From Prunus persica (Eukaryota; Streptophyta; Magnoliopsida; Rosales; Rosaceae), in NCBI RefSeq assembly GCF_000346465.2, contig NC_034013.1, positions 368,211-432,210 of the forward strand: DNA of 64,000 nt, written 5' to 3'. The translations under genes were made by a program, and so were the position numbers. This document shows positions 36,530-47,570 of the stretch, piece by piece (the first letter of the stretch is position 1; each line of letters starts with the position of its first letter). A model generated the notes under the pieces. It worked only from the letters and a program-made list of their open reading frames with translations. It did no database searches and had not been told where the DNA came from.

Positions 36530-39500
36530 TTACATAAATTTGAGTACTGAAAGCACGTTGTTGTGTAGGGGATCAGAAATGTGTTCAAGGAGGTTCTGTA
36601 CAGGACCTTTACCTGTCAATGCTGCTTGACTGTAGAAGCCTAACCAGGCTACCATCGCTAGCCGCCCATTTTTGATCTCTTTCACCTTCAGCTCTTCAAA
36701 AGCTACTGGGTCTCGGGAGAGGTTCAAGGGATCAAAAAGCTCTCCTCCTGGATAATTAACATCACCTGGAAGGTAAATTCCCAGAGGCTCTAATGCTTCA
36801 ATCCCACAATATCTTGCATATTCTGGTCCAACCTAGTCACCGTCAAATGTTTGAAATAAATGAAAAACATGTCCACATTTCAAGTTGCGAAAGACATGCT
36901 TCAATCAGAAATATGAGAAGCAAATCTGTAAAGCAGGGCTATATCTTTTGGCCAGTAGAAAAAGGTTTTAGAACCTAAAACCTCAGATAATTAAGCTAGT
37001 TAACAATTCATCCTTTTTATCAGATTACCTATTTAACACCATGAATGGTTCAACTTTGGAATGGTGTGGTTGTCATAAATGCAGAGAAGCATGCACACAC
37101 AATCTTTGCATGTAAATGTGATCAACAAAGCATGAAAATGAACTCTTCCGGACTATGCTGTAAAGACAATCTCCCCTGTGGGACAATGAATTTTTCTGGA
37201 CTATGCAAGGAAACAATTTCCATTTCCAACATTATGCACGCTATTTTCTATCACAGAAATGAATGAACAATATCCTTAAGAATAAGTTTTTTCAGGTTCT
37301 TGAATGAGCTTCAAGAGGCCCATTCCAGGCAAACTAACATCAACTAAGCATAATTGGAAACACCTGGTTAAAATGATGGAATCTGAAAATCTAGCTCTTT
37401 CTAGGGGAATATGGTACAGTCCATGAATATGTAAGACAAGATGGGGGCTTTAAAATTTCATTACCATCAGGAGGGCTTGGCATATGGCTATAACAATCAC
37501 TCCTTGGCTTCCAGCTACGTGCAGTCCCGGGATGCCTAGGTAGTCCAGTGTATCTCCCTGGTGAACATTGATAAGCCAAAAGGAAAATAAAGTTAATAAA
37601 AACAGTTCACCTCACATATGTTCATACCCAAATTAAATAAGAGGTTTATTTAAACTCGTAAGACAGATGACAGTCAAATCAGGGGTATACAGGAACAATT
37701 ATCCCCTAGCTATAATAGATCGGAAATAGTTGAGCATTTTCAGCTGTTATTCACTTCAGGGAGAAACTTAACCCACCGCAATCTACTTGCAAATTATGCC
37801 AAGATATATCACAAGCCTGGTAAGGACCTACCCTACCATTTCTATGCCAACTTTTAACAATACCTGCATGTGAGCCTTACCACAAACATTTGACCATATG
37901 TTGTAAGGATCTTACACTGACAAATAAGTTACAAACAGTTTGCAAAAGACAAAATCAGGGCTTGGAGACAAATGAAACACTATTTAAACCATAAATCTCT
38001 GCAAAAGGTAGGGACTTACAAACCTAAAAAACTTGTGACATTATGTCTACGCCATGGTAGGATGAAACAGAAACCGGAAAACTGATAACCTAAAACATAT
38101 TGTGACTAAGCTACCAATGTATTAGCAGTTGAAAATCATTTGGAAACTATCTCCACCATAAATGACTCTCTATTTGATTATCCATGAATTTGGACCAAAT
38201 TGGCATAAGTTATTTTATTTTATTTATATTTTATACACCTATCATTTCCGTAGATATAGTCATCATCCTAGAAAAATCAAGGTTCAGTAGGCTCAAGCTG
38301 GCCTCCATTTTCTTGAGCAAACCTATGCCGTGGCCTATGATTAGATTATACAAGAAAAGGGATGATACAGCCGGCCCAAATAATACTTGCCAAGAAAATT
38401 GATCAATAAAAAGGTTAGTCCAACGCAGAAAATACTAACCTTAAGTTTTGAATAGCCAACTCGCCACCATACAGGTTCAACAAAGTGAAAGGCTCCTAAG
38501 AGGTCCAAAATTTCAGGAATCAAGGCACCAAGGGCTGCTAGCATGGCCCAACGAGCATGGAGTATTTCGAAGCTGCAGGGTACATTACATATTTATTTAA
38601 AGCCATTTACAACCAATGACATAGTTAGCATGGTAAAACACTTTGAAAACAGTCTTCCTTTAGATGAATCATTGCAGAACTGGACATTTAACCCTCCAGA
38701 GTAATACGAAAGCACTTAGACAAGATCTATACAATATTGCGATTCGGGAAAGTTGAAGGGATATATCTTATAACACTATGGTTACCAAAGCCTAAATCAA
38801 CGTACAAGAGTTTGTCACCCTAATTCTATTCCGAAGTTCAAAATTGTGAAAATTAGCATAACAGTTATATGGGATTCTGGAGTAAAATTGAAACAGATAT
38901 TCAGTGAGAAGATTATATTCAAGATGATTCCCTGTGTCATAAAGGGACCCAAGTAACTCTGACTTACTTAAAATATTTTTGGAAAGCCACAGGATCCCTG
39001 CTCAGACCTACAACATCAAAACCATAATCCCCAGGTAGTTCTCCAGTCAGATATGCAGGATAATCATAAGGAATTGGACCAAGCCAGCGGGGACGCTCTT
39101 CTCCATACCACAAGCTGTGAAACAGAAAATATACCATATAGTGAATCAGTGTTTACAATAAGTTACAAATTCTATACTGATCTTCTAATTTGACATAAGC
39201 TCGCGAATAATATTAATAATTTTATTTTTATTTCTAAAACCACAATGTTTTTGTTTTGGTCAATATACAGTTAATAGTTAGCATACTTGTTAGTCCCCAA
39301 AACAAGGTACTCAATGAAAACAGCAAATGGTTAGTTTTCCATATGATGACATATTTTTATGAGACCTGAGCAAATGACATACAGAAAATGATTAGGCCAA
39401 TTCTTAGATAGAAATGTGCACCAAAAATAGGCTCAATAGCTACTGATACTATGCTTCCATAAATCATCGATGGGTTTGTATAGGAGAGACTTGTCACTAC

Positions 39501-40085
39501 TACTAGAGAGAACACATGATTTCATTTTTCCATCAGAGTGCAAACACTCTTTTATATGGCATTGGCTGGCTACAACGATGGGCATGTCCTACTATTGCAA
39601 GTGATAATTGGGATCCAACAACTGTCTCTGGTGATGATAATTTTATCTCCGTAGAGAAATAGAGAATGGCTTACCCGAAAATTACCTCTGTTTTCGAGCC
39701 TTTTCGGCCAAGCCCCTAAACCTGGAAGAATTCTCAACTGCAACTTTCTTCCTTTCCTCCAATCGCCTCTGCAGCGACTCTCCGACTGCGCTGTTGGCTA
39801 TGGCTTTCACAGCCGTGAATGGAATCGCCGAGAACACCACAACTCCCACAAGCTTCACACCAATAAACATATGCAACGTAATTAAGAAAAAGAATTATAG
39901 CAAAAAAATTGGTACTGATAACAGAAAGGGAGAGCGGAGCGGACCTCTTGCCATGAAGCTTTGCAAACAGAAGAACGAGGCTTAGTAAATGTGAGGTTGG
40001 TGGGGGATTTTAGAGCCAGAGAGTGAGGATGATGAATGAAAGAGGAAACTGAACAAGGCGAAGCTCGTGGCTGAAGCAGCGCCAT
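36530..40085 (-). CDS. LHCB7: Chlorophyll a/b-binding protein LHCB7
   Basis: Six exons: 40085-39945, 39852-39686, 39114-38968, 38572-38440, 37557-37465 and 36832-36530, joined in frame to 327 aa. The start [16 protein letters not shown] begins a Ser/basic-rich chloroplast transit peptide. An N-terminal hydrophobic stretch ([15 protein letters not shown]) precedes the antenna domain. [26 protein letters not shown] leads to helix B with the generic motif E154-H157-R159 ([10 protein letters not shown]). Helix C ([13 protein letters not shown]) and helix A (E279, N282, R284; [10 protein letters not shown]) follow. The tail [14 protein letters not shown] is characteristic of the LHCB7 branch. It should bind chlorophyll and carotenoids in the thylakoid membrane; LHCB7 is a rare, low-abundance antenna protein whose exact role is not settled. 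Single-domain shadows inside introns were ignored. Confidence 0.93.
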
Positions 40086-40944
40086 GCTGTCATTCTAGTC
40101 GGAGTTAAGTTTATAAGTTAAGTTTTGTTTTTTTAATCAAAATATAAGTTATGTTATGCGGGTGGTGGAAATGGAAGAGCATTTTTGTTCGGTTTTGTTT
40201 GATTTTGCAAGACTTGACTTGGACAGATTTCAACCCCTGCCTCCTATATGCCTACTTAAATCCTTCAAATTTTGCAAATAAGGCAGCGTGTCCGTCCTTA
40301 CATTCAAATTTAAGTCCCTTTTATTTTCTTGAAGAATGGAAAAAAGCCTGTAAGGTGTTCGACTAAATGTCTCAAAGGAGGAGGCTGATACAAGGGCAAA
40401 CCTAACAGATTACATCCCCAATATTCAAGTATTGGCATATTGCTGCCCACACCACATGTTCCACTATTAACATGTTGCGTTATGCAATTTGATTGTATAA
40501 AAGCTTTTATCAAGGCTAATAAAATATGAATGAGATACTGCATCTAGCTTTAGCATAGTGCTTTTAGTTTTAGTATCAGCAGCTTATGTAAAAAATAGTT
40601 GAAAGCTTAATCAGCATTTAATTTCGCCCCATCAAGAAATATTCCTGGATCCGCCACCTTTCTTCTTTCTTCGTAGATTAGATTAATGAGTAAAACAAAG
40701 GATGGGCAGTAACTGTTAGCAAACTGTAATGTAACACCAATCCATCCATGTACAATAATGGGCATCATAAACAAGGACACCAACCAAACATAGAATACAG
40801 ATTTCTAATTAGGATATTTGGGCATTACGCATACAAAGGAAGACGCTTACATAAACACATACTAGCTATAGAGGGCATAGAAATTAATACAACACAAAGG
40901 TGGATGATGATCGGGAATTCAACATGCTACTTAATTAAACAATT
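40086..40944. other. Spacer between LHCB7 and CP12-3
   Basis: About 0.86 kb. It should hold the LHCB7 promoter and the CP12-3 3' UTR. No other gene seen. Confidence 0.5.
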
Positions 40945-41367
40945 TTAATCTTCGTAGATCCGGCACTCGTCGGTTTCAGGGTTGTCTTGACAGAAGGACT
41001 CGAGAGGATCTTTGTTGGTCTCCAATTTGAGCCTGAGATCGGCCTTGGCTTGGCTGACCTCCTCCACCTCGTCCCAGGCGACCTTGCACTCGTCGGCGAT
41101 GGGATCTCCCTCGCACACTTGCTTTGCTTCCATCACTTTCTTCTCTATCATCTCCGTCAGTTGCTTCTCCCTCATCTGCGTCCCTTTGAACTTCCCCTGC
41201 ACCCCACCACTTTTCGTCCCACATTTTATCATCCTATTCTTATTATTATTGTCCGATCTCAGGCACAAAGAGGAAGAAGAAGGCGATGATAAATCATTAA
41301 TCTTCTTCTTCAAATAAGTTTCAGACAAACACATCACACCCGATCCTCCTGATAAACAAGAAGCCAT
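40945..41367 (-). CDS. CP12-3: Calvin cycle protein CP12-3-like
   Basis: Single-exon ORF of 140 aa from the ATG at 41367; an upstream in-frame ATG at 41391 would add eight residues. The Ser-rich N-terminus is a likely chloroplast transit peptide. The CP12 module is complete: first cysteine pair C85/C94 (CEGDPIADEC), the signature AWDEVEE at 98-104, and the second pair C126/C135 (CQDNPETDEC), ending CRIYED. In this family the cysteine pairs form redox-controlled disulfides, and the oxidised protein joins GAPDH and phosphoribulokinase into an inactive complex in the dark. The segment MREKQLTEMIEKKVMEA before the module points to the divergent CP12-3 class rather than CP12-1/2. The neighbour LHCB7 lies downstream in the same orientation. 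Confidence 0.9.
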   Translation of the reverse strand: MASCLSGGSGVMCLSETYLKKKINDLSSPSSSSLCLRSDNNNKNRMIKCGTKSGGVQGKFKGTQMREKQLTEMIEKKVMEAKQVCEGDPIADECKVAWDEVEEVSQAKADLRLKLETNKDPLESFCQDNPETDECRIYED

Positions 41368-41956
41368 CTGCTGATCTGATTGAACCTTCAAACTTCACTT
41401 CTTCTATGCGGCCTCCTACCTACAGCAACCAAACAAACAAACAAACAATTTCCACGGGCCTATTAATTAATTAAACCTGAGTGCCCTGCTCCCTACTCAA
41501 ATAAGTGGGCCCTTGACGGATTTACCTAAATACCCCAATAAAATACATCTTTCCTTTTATCTTTCTCTGTTTCCGGTAGGGTATCATTGGTACGTCCTAT
41601 GGCAGGCATAGGATAAGGTTGTTCATTCCATTATTTGTCACAAGACACCAAGCAAGCAATATCCTTATCTACAACAACAAACTCTAGCTGCTCATATAAA
41701 GTCCACGATGAAATCTTCCAATCACACAACACAAAAAAGTTCCCTTCTCTTTTTTCTTGTGCTCCTGTTATCCCATTTAATAACCAGGCGCCCACAAAAG
41801 CCCACGGTTTTTATAGACCAAAAATCAAAAAACAAAAAAAAGCCCACGGTTTTTGGGTGACCCCTTCTATTTATTTGTTTTCTAAAGACTCAAATATCAA
41901 ACATTAGATTTCCCAATAAAAAATATATAAAAAAACAAACATTAAAAACCAAGTAT
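41368..41956. other. Upstream region of CP12-3
   Basis: No gene seen. It should contain the CP12-3 promoter. The ORF at 41635-41907 on the plus strand has no domain. Confidence 0.45.
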
Positions 41957-42712
41957 TAGGGTTTTTAATTCAAATGGTCCCTAAATTTATACACGATTTG
42001 CATTTTAGTTCCTTAACTAAATTATTCGTTCAAATGGTCCACATATTCTTTATTATTCGGGCACTTGGTCCCACCAATGTTGTCTTCAAATGTAAGAGTA
42101 AAACCCCACATCCTCATCAACATCCATCCTTATTCCTAGCCAGCCATCATCTTCCCCAGCTAACAAGGTCATCATCTTCCCAAACTTAAAAAATCAATCA
42201 AACCCAACTAATAAGCTAGAGGTTCAGAAAGAGAAAGGGGCGGGGAGAGATGACCATCCTTCCACATCAATCTAAGTCGTTTAGCAATAGCGTCATATTC
42301 AAAAGCAAAAGCAATAATATCCCAATTTCCCAATTCTCAAGTCAGTGGCTAGACTTGGTCTAATTTGCTTAGTTATAGCTGGGTTCATGGTGCTTCAAGT
42401 TATGGCTGATAAATCTGAGGGTTTGGAGCTGAATCCATTTTGCATGTGCTAGGGGATGGGGTTAGGGAGTTGGGATCAGAGTTGGGGAGAATGAGATTGG
42501 GTTAGGGGTGGGATGGGTTTTCTTTTGGGGTAATTAAATTCCTATATACCAACAAAATTTTGCATGTGCTGATTAAATTTGACAAAAAATTATGGTGGAA
42601 CCAAATGATCGAATAATAAAGAGTATGTGGACTATTTGAACGAATAATTTAGTTGAGGGACTAAAATGTAAATTGTGTATAAGTTTGGGGACCATTTAAT
42701 TTAAAAACCTTC
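41957..42712. mobile_element. TIR element with about 120-bp inverted repeats
   Basis: Left arm (41959-42082): 'GGTTTTTAATTCAAATGGTC' and 'AAATTATTCGTTCAAATGGT'. The right arm (42592-42712) reads inwards with the same words. Such long arms suggest a Mutator-like or foldback element. The loop (42083-42591) has no transposase. No target duplication was settled. Confidence 0.65.
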
Positions 42713-42948
42713 AAACATTAAATTTTAATTTGATGGCTTGTGTGAAAATTTGACATATAATAGAGTTTTACATTTCACCCGATATGTCAAATAAAATATT
42801 ATTTTATTACATATTATTATTGGTTTACTACAATAAAGGTACATTAATTCAAAAATAATAATAAAATAATAAAATAACATCACAAGGTCAAACAACCAAA
42901 AATAACAGCAAGGGAGAGAAATGTTAATCCACGTAGGAGTTAACATTT

Positions 42949-43201
42949 GAGTAATGCTACACTTACCACATTTTTATCCCACATTTATGTACCACTTGAT
43001 CTGGCATGTCTATATTATATGCTACATTAATTAAATCAATGAAGTGTATTTTAATTAAGACAATTAGAAAAACAAATACTGGAATAAATCATAAAAGAAA
43101 AGAAATAATTAAATAATTTTAATTAATGTGGCTGTCCATCTTAAGTGCCACATAAGATGGTATAGGATGTGGTATATAAATGTGGTAAGAGTAGCATTAT
43201 C
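42949..43201. mobile_element. Mutator-like MITE with 9-bp target duplication
   Basis: Left end GAGTAATGCTACACTTACC; right end read inwards GATAATGCTACTCTTACC. The 9-bp repeat TTAACATTT flanks both sides (42940-42948 and 43202-43210), as for Mutator-like transposition. 253 bp, non-coding. Confidence 0.7.
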
Positions 43202-43210
43202 TTAACATTT

Positions 43211-43556
43211 TGGTTGGAGTGAGTCTAAGCTTTTTTTTTCTCTACCTGTTAAAAGTGCCACAATGGATTTAACATGCTCTAAGTTTTGAGTACAAAGTTA
43301 CTTAAATGCTAACATTAATTTTCATTTCAAGGTTGGTTTTTTATTTTTAAATGTCGTGGGGACTCAAACTTAGGAGAAATTATATAATAGTACGAATATA
43401 CTATGTTAGTGTGTGATAGTCCCACTCAAATATTGTCACTTGTCTTTTTTATTATTTTTTTTATAGTTGGATTTGACACTTCATATTTATCATTTAAATT
43501 AAAATTAGAAAAATAAAATATAAATATAAAAATAAAAAGATAAGAGTTCCAGCAAC
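43211..43556. other. Intergenic
   Basis: AT-rich; nothing supported. Confidence 0.4.
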
Positions 43557-43915
43557 TAGGGTTGGGATTTTTGACCAAAAACCAAATTGGAATCGGGAAA
43601 CCGATCAAACCGGACCGTCTGGTTTGATCTCGAGTTCCTTTCTTTCCAAGGTAACTCCAGATTTGTAGCTCCACCACGCCGTCGCGAAGGCTTCAGATCT
43701 ACAGTGCCACTACTATCTCCGCCTCTCCTTCTCTCTCCATCTCTTCTGCCTTTCGGGTTTTTCGGCCGTCGAACCACTCACACCGAAACCAATGGTCCAA
43801 CTGACAATTGGCAATCTGCCCTCATCAGTGGCGGTGACCTTTTTAGCATTCCGACCACTGTTGGTTAGGTAGTCAGTTTGTGCCTCTCGGTTCGGTCAAA
43901 CTGAACCCACCCCTA
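43557..43915. mobile_element. Possible degenerate hAT MITE
   Basis: The left edge 'TAGGGTTGGGATTTTTGACC' and the right edge read inwards 'TAGGGGTGGGTTCAG' resemble the TAGGGGTGGGCA ends of the hAT MITE at 33643. 'AAACCGG' words also occur. The inner part is C/T-rich and unlike that MITE, and no target duplication is clear. Confidence 0.3.
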
Positions 43916-44160
43916 CCAGAAACCACACCCTCCCAACCTAACCACCAACCGCAACGTGTTTGCCATGACCGATGGTCCGCCGCTCTTCCTTCTCTTTTTA
44001 TTCCTTTCTCTTTCTCTAATTCTCCCCTCTCTCATCATTGCAATTCAAAGAAAATGAACAAATGAACCAAAAGTAAGCCTATTTCATTTGCAGCGGAAAG
44101 ATTAAATAAAATTTTGGGGATAAGAGAGAGATAAAGGAGAAGGAAGAGGAAGAAAAGACT

Positions 44161-44366
44161 GGAGGCCAAGGAAAACAATGGGACTTCTTGTTGGGACTCT
44201 CATTTTTCCTCTTTGTTGACCCAAGGTAGTAACCAAGCCCAGTATACCCAATAATAGCTTGACAAGTGGCACTTATAGACCAGTAGGGATATACCACCGA
44301 CCACACCAAAGCAAACCGCTCGTCTATTATCTTTATTTTAGCTCGGTGGTCGACTCGATCTTATCC
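44161..44366 (-). repeat. Duplicated promoter-like segment, copy A
   Basis: Collinear with the segment made of 44720-44748 plus 49171-49348 (copy B), with scattered differences: shared 'CTTGGTTACTACCTTG', 'CAAGCTATTATTGGG', 'AAAAATGAGAGTCCCAAC' on the minus strand. In copy A the position of the start codon in copy B reads TTG, and the following leucine-rich stretch diverges and meets stops. It is therefore a broken copy. Duplication ends near 'CGATCTTATCC' at about 44366 and 49348. Confidence 0.65.
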
Positions 44367-44402
44367 ATCGACACGCACAAATCTCTCTGCTCGGCGTCTT
44401 AG

Positions 44403-44723
44403 CTAAGAGTTCATGCCATCACCCTTGGCCATAAAAGGTCCACGTTGATGACAAGACCCATCTTGAATGAGGACAGTACATTGTCCTTCAAAACCACTGT
44501 TCCAGTCACCTTCAATTCCACGTGTAGACATACAACTCGTCCTAAGACAAGATGTGATGGGGTCATAAGCTATTTTGCACACCACCCCTATGAAACAGTA
44601 TGAAATCATCATGACTGCCACATGATAATCTCCAACTGGTCTATGACTATTATGAGATTGATGCTCAGGCATGACATGGTCGGCAAACAGTGGAAGGAAG
44701 AGTAAGAGAAGACTAGCGGCCAT
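44403..44723 (-). CDS. Hypothetical small protein with leucine-rich N-terminus
   Basis: ORF of 106 aa starting MAASLLLLFLPLFADHV, which could act as a signal peptide. The body has five cysteines and no family that I recognise. The Copia insertion at 44749-49165 lies 25 bp upstream of the ATG, so the copy-B promoter-like segment (49171-49348) is now more than 4.4 kb away. A second leucine-rich start without ATG lies in copy A at about 44165. It may be a real small secreted-protein gene, a remnant of one, or a chance ORF. Confidence 0.3.
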   Translation of the reverse strand: MAASLLLLFLPLFADHVMPEHQSHNSHRPVGDYHVAVMMISYCFIGVVCKIAYDPITSCLRTSCMSTRGIEGDWNSGFEGQCTVLIQDGSCHQRGPFMAKGDGMNS

Positions 44724-44748
44724 GGAAAACAGTGGGACTTGTCGTTGG

Positions 44749-44981
44749 TGCTAAAATATGAAAACTATGAGAGAATATTTGTTTGTGGGAATTTTCTGTG
44801 TATTCTTCTCCTTGTAGAGGTCATATTTATAATACAACGAAACCTGAATGGGCAAGTAAATAATAAATTCCTAAATCTATTTGCAGTAGGAAATCAGGAA
44901 TTAAAGTAAATCAATTACAATTATAATAGGAATTCTTGGTGTGTAAGGAAAGTAAGTCAATATCCACAAGTCACGCCAACA
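44749..44981 (-). repeat. 3' LTR of the recent Copia element
   Basis: Direct copy of 48932-49165, starting TGCTAAAATATG and ending CCAACA. Confidence 0.93.
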
Positions 44982-44988
44982 CTCCTCC

Positions 44989-46707
44989 TCACGTTGGTGC
45001 ATAGATGTCGCCAATGCCCAACTGATCTAGTGAATTGTGGAATGCTTTATTGGAAATCGCCTTTGTCAAAATATCCGCCAATTGATCCTCGGATTTCACA
45101 AAAGGAAACTGAAACACTTTAGCCTCAAGCTTTTGTTTGATGAAGTGTCGATCTACCTCAACATGTTTAGTACGATCATGCTGAACTGGATTCTGTGCAA
45201 TGGCTATAGCAGCCTTGTTGTCACAAAAGAGATTCATTGTGGATGTAGGTTTATACCCAAGTTCAGTAAGCAACTTTCTTAACCAAAGAAGTTCACAAAT
45301 CCCTTTAGTCATGCCTCTGAACTCGGCTTCTGCACTAGATAAAGCTACTACATTTTGTTTCTTGCTTCTCCATGTCACCAAATTACCTCCCACGAATGTG
45401 AAGTAACCCGATGTGGATTTTCTATCTGTTACATTACCTGCCCAATCTGCATCTGAATAACCATCAATATTTAGATGACCATGCTTTGAGAACATAAGTC
45501 TTTTTCCAGGTGCAGACTTCAAATATCTAAGTATCCGAAGAACTGCATTCATATGGTCTTCACTTGGAGAGTGCATAAATTGACTGACAACGCTCACCGC
45601 ATAAGCAATGTCTAGTCGAGTATGTGACAAATAGATCAATTTTCCCACTAACCTTTGGTATCTTTCTTTGTTAGTTGGAACTTGATCCGGATATTCTCCA
45701 AGATGATGATTCTGAACAATAGGAGTGTCCGCAGGTTTACAATCTAGCATTCCTGTGTCTGTCAACAAGTCTAAGACATATTTCCTTTGAGATAGAAATA
45801 TGCCTTGCTGCGATCGAGCCACCTCAATTTCCAAGAAATACTTGAGTCCACCTAGATCCTTCATCTCAAACTCCGTAGCTAGATAGTCTTGTAGCTGTGA
45901 TATTTCCTGTTTATCATTCCCAGTAATAATCATGTCATCAACATAGATTATTAATGCTGTTACCTTCCCTTTTCGATGTTTCAAGAACAGAGTATGATCT
46001 GAGTTGCACTGTTTGAAACCATTGTTCTTCATTGCCATGGTGAACTGTCCAAACCATGCATGTGGTGACTGTTTCAATCCATACAATGCTTTTCGTAACT
46101 TGCAAACTGCTCCAGTTTGAGTAGTATTATATCCAGGAGGAATGTCCATGTACACCTCCTCCGTGAGTTCGCCATGTAGAAAAGCATTCTTTACATCAAA
46201 CTGGTGTAGTGGCCAATCCAAATTAGCTGCAAGGGACAATAAGACTCTGACGGTGTTTAACTTTGCAACTGGAGCAAATGTTTCTTCATAGTCTATACCA
46301 TAGGTCTGTGTGTACCCTTTTGCCACAAGTCTTGCCTTGTATCGCTCGATAGATCCATCTGCATTGTGTTTTATAGTAAACACCCATCTACATCCGATTG
46401 TCTTTTTTCCTCGGGGTATAGTCTCCAATGTCCAAGTTTGATTTTTCTCAAGGGCTTTCATCTCCTCTTTTATAGCTTGGACCCATTTAGGATCTTTCAA
46501 TGCTTCAGAGACCTTAGTTGGAATATGGATAGCAGACAACTGATGCACAAAAGCCTTGAGCGGTTCAGACAGCTTCTCAGTGGATACATGATTTGCAATT
46601 GGATACTTGGATGTCTTGCCAATATCAGGTGAATAACGGTTTGGTGGCTTCCCACAATTTTGCCTGAAAGGTAATTGATATCCAATAGTTTTATCATCTA
46701 AATGCAT
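44989..46707 (-). CDS. Copia reverse transcriptase and RNase H segment
   Basis: Long open segment of up to 572 codons. It includes the RVT_2 start (WVQAIKEEMKALEKNQTW), the first catalytic region 'FDVKNAFLHGEL', the YVDDM active-site box and the RNase H region with 'GYSDADWAG', 'STSGYFTFVGG' and 'ALSSAEAEF'. The catalytic acidic residues look present. It is the 3' part of a single gag-pol frame, not a separate gene; the true frame enters from a shifted frame near 46770, and the ATG at 46707 is internal. Confidence 0.9.
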   Translation of the reverse strand: MHLDDKTIGYQLPFRQNCGKPPNRYSPDIGKTSKYPIANHVSTEKLSEPLKAFVHQLSAIHIPTKVSEALKDPKWVQAIKEEMKALEKNQTWTLETIPRGKKTIGCRWVFTIKHNADGSIERYKARLVAKGYTQTYGIDYEETFAPVAKLNTVRVLLSLAANLDWPLHQFDVKNAFLHGELTEEVYMDIPPGYNTTQTGAVCKLRKALYGLKQSPHAWFGQFTMAMKNNGFKQCNSDHTLFLKHRKGKVTALIIYVDDMIITGNDKQEISQLQDYLATEFEMKDLGGLKYFLEIEVARSQQGIFLSQRKYVLDLLTDTGMLDCKPADTPIVQNHHLGEYPDQVPTNKERYQRLVGKLIYLSHTRLDIAYAVSVVSQFMHSPSEDHMNAVLRILRYLKSAPGKRLMFSKHGHLNIDGYSDADWAGNVTDRKSTSGYFTFVGGNLVTWRSKKQNVVALSSAEAEFRGMTKGICELLWLRKLLTELGYKPTSTMNLFCDNKAAIAIAQNPVQHDRTKHVEVDRHFIKQKLEAKVFQFPFVKSEDQLADILTKAISNKAFHNSLDQLGIGDIYAPT

Positions 46708-46724
46708 AAGTCTAGTAGGAGTAG

Positions 46725-47570
46725 TTACCTCAAGGATATTCTCAGGAGATTGGTCTGTTGGTACTGTTGAGTTAGAGGGGGGTCTTCATCTTGTTGTTCT
46801 GTATTGTCTGTAGGTGTGAAACTCGGATCAGAAATATCTTCGCATGGATCAGGTGGGTCAGGCAATTGATCGCTATGAATGGGCGATTGGTCGCTTTTCG
46901 ACAGAGAGTAATCTCGTGCTCCAGACTCGGAATGATCAATCATTTCTGTACAAAGGAGAATTTCTTTATTTTTCAAGTTGCTCCAATTCTGCTCTTCACT
47001 TCGTATCTCCTCCTGAAGTGTAGAATTGGATGATGGGTCATGGAAGAACAGCTCTGATTCCAGAAAGGTCACATCCAAAGTGACATAGGTTCGTTGGGTA
47101 TGAGGGTGATAACAGCGGTAGCCTTTCTGATGAGTGGCATAACCCACAAAAACACAACGAAGCGCACAGGGATCAAGTTTGCTACGTTGATTTTTGTGGA
47201 GATGAACGAAAGCCACACATCCAAAGATTCGGGGTATGAGTACCAAAACAGAAGGCAGAGGTCTGTGTTGTGCAAGCACCTGTAAGGGAGTTTTAAAGGT
47301 CAGTACACCAAAAGGCATGCGGTTGATTAGATGAACTGCGGTGACAATAGCATCATCCCAGTGATGGCGAGGAACATGAGCGCCAATCAGAAGTGCTCGG
47401 GCGGTTTCAAGAAGATGTCGATTCTTTCGTTCAGCAACACCATTTTGTTGTGGTGTCTGAGGACAAGTCGTCTCATGGATAATTCCATGTTGTTGGAAGT
47501 AAGTCTAAAAGTCATGATTGACAAATTCTCCACCATTGTCTGAGCGAAGAATCTGGATTTGAGTTTTCAT
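46725..47570 (-). pseudogene. Copia integrase C-terminal half, with stop and frameshift
   Basis: Continues the integrase core: the DNGGEF motif, then NGVAERKNRHLLE, followed by the 'GCVAFVHLHKNQRSKLDPC' module. Stops occur at 47571-47573 and 47505-47507, both in the frame of the upstream ORF. Near 46770 the frame shifts, so the reading ends at 46725 instead of running on into reverse transcriptase. Confidence 0.85.

Noticed and set aside
43557..44065. Plus-strand ORFs with Ser/Pro-rich text
   Set aside because: No family match and they overlap a possible degenerate MITE; short and probably chance.
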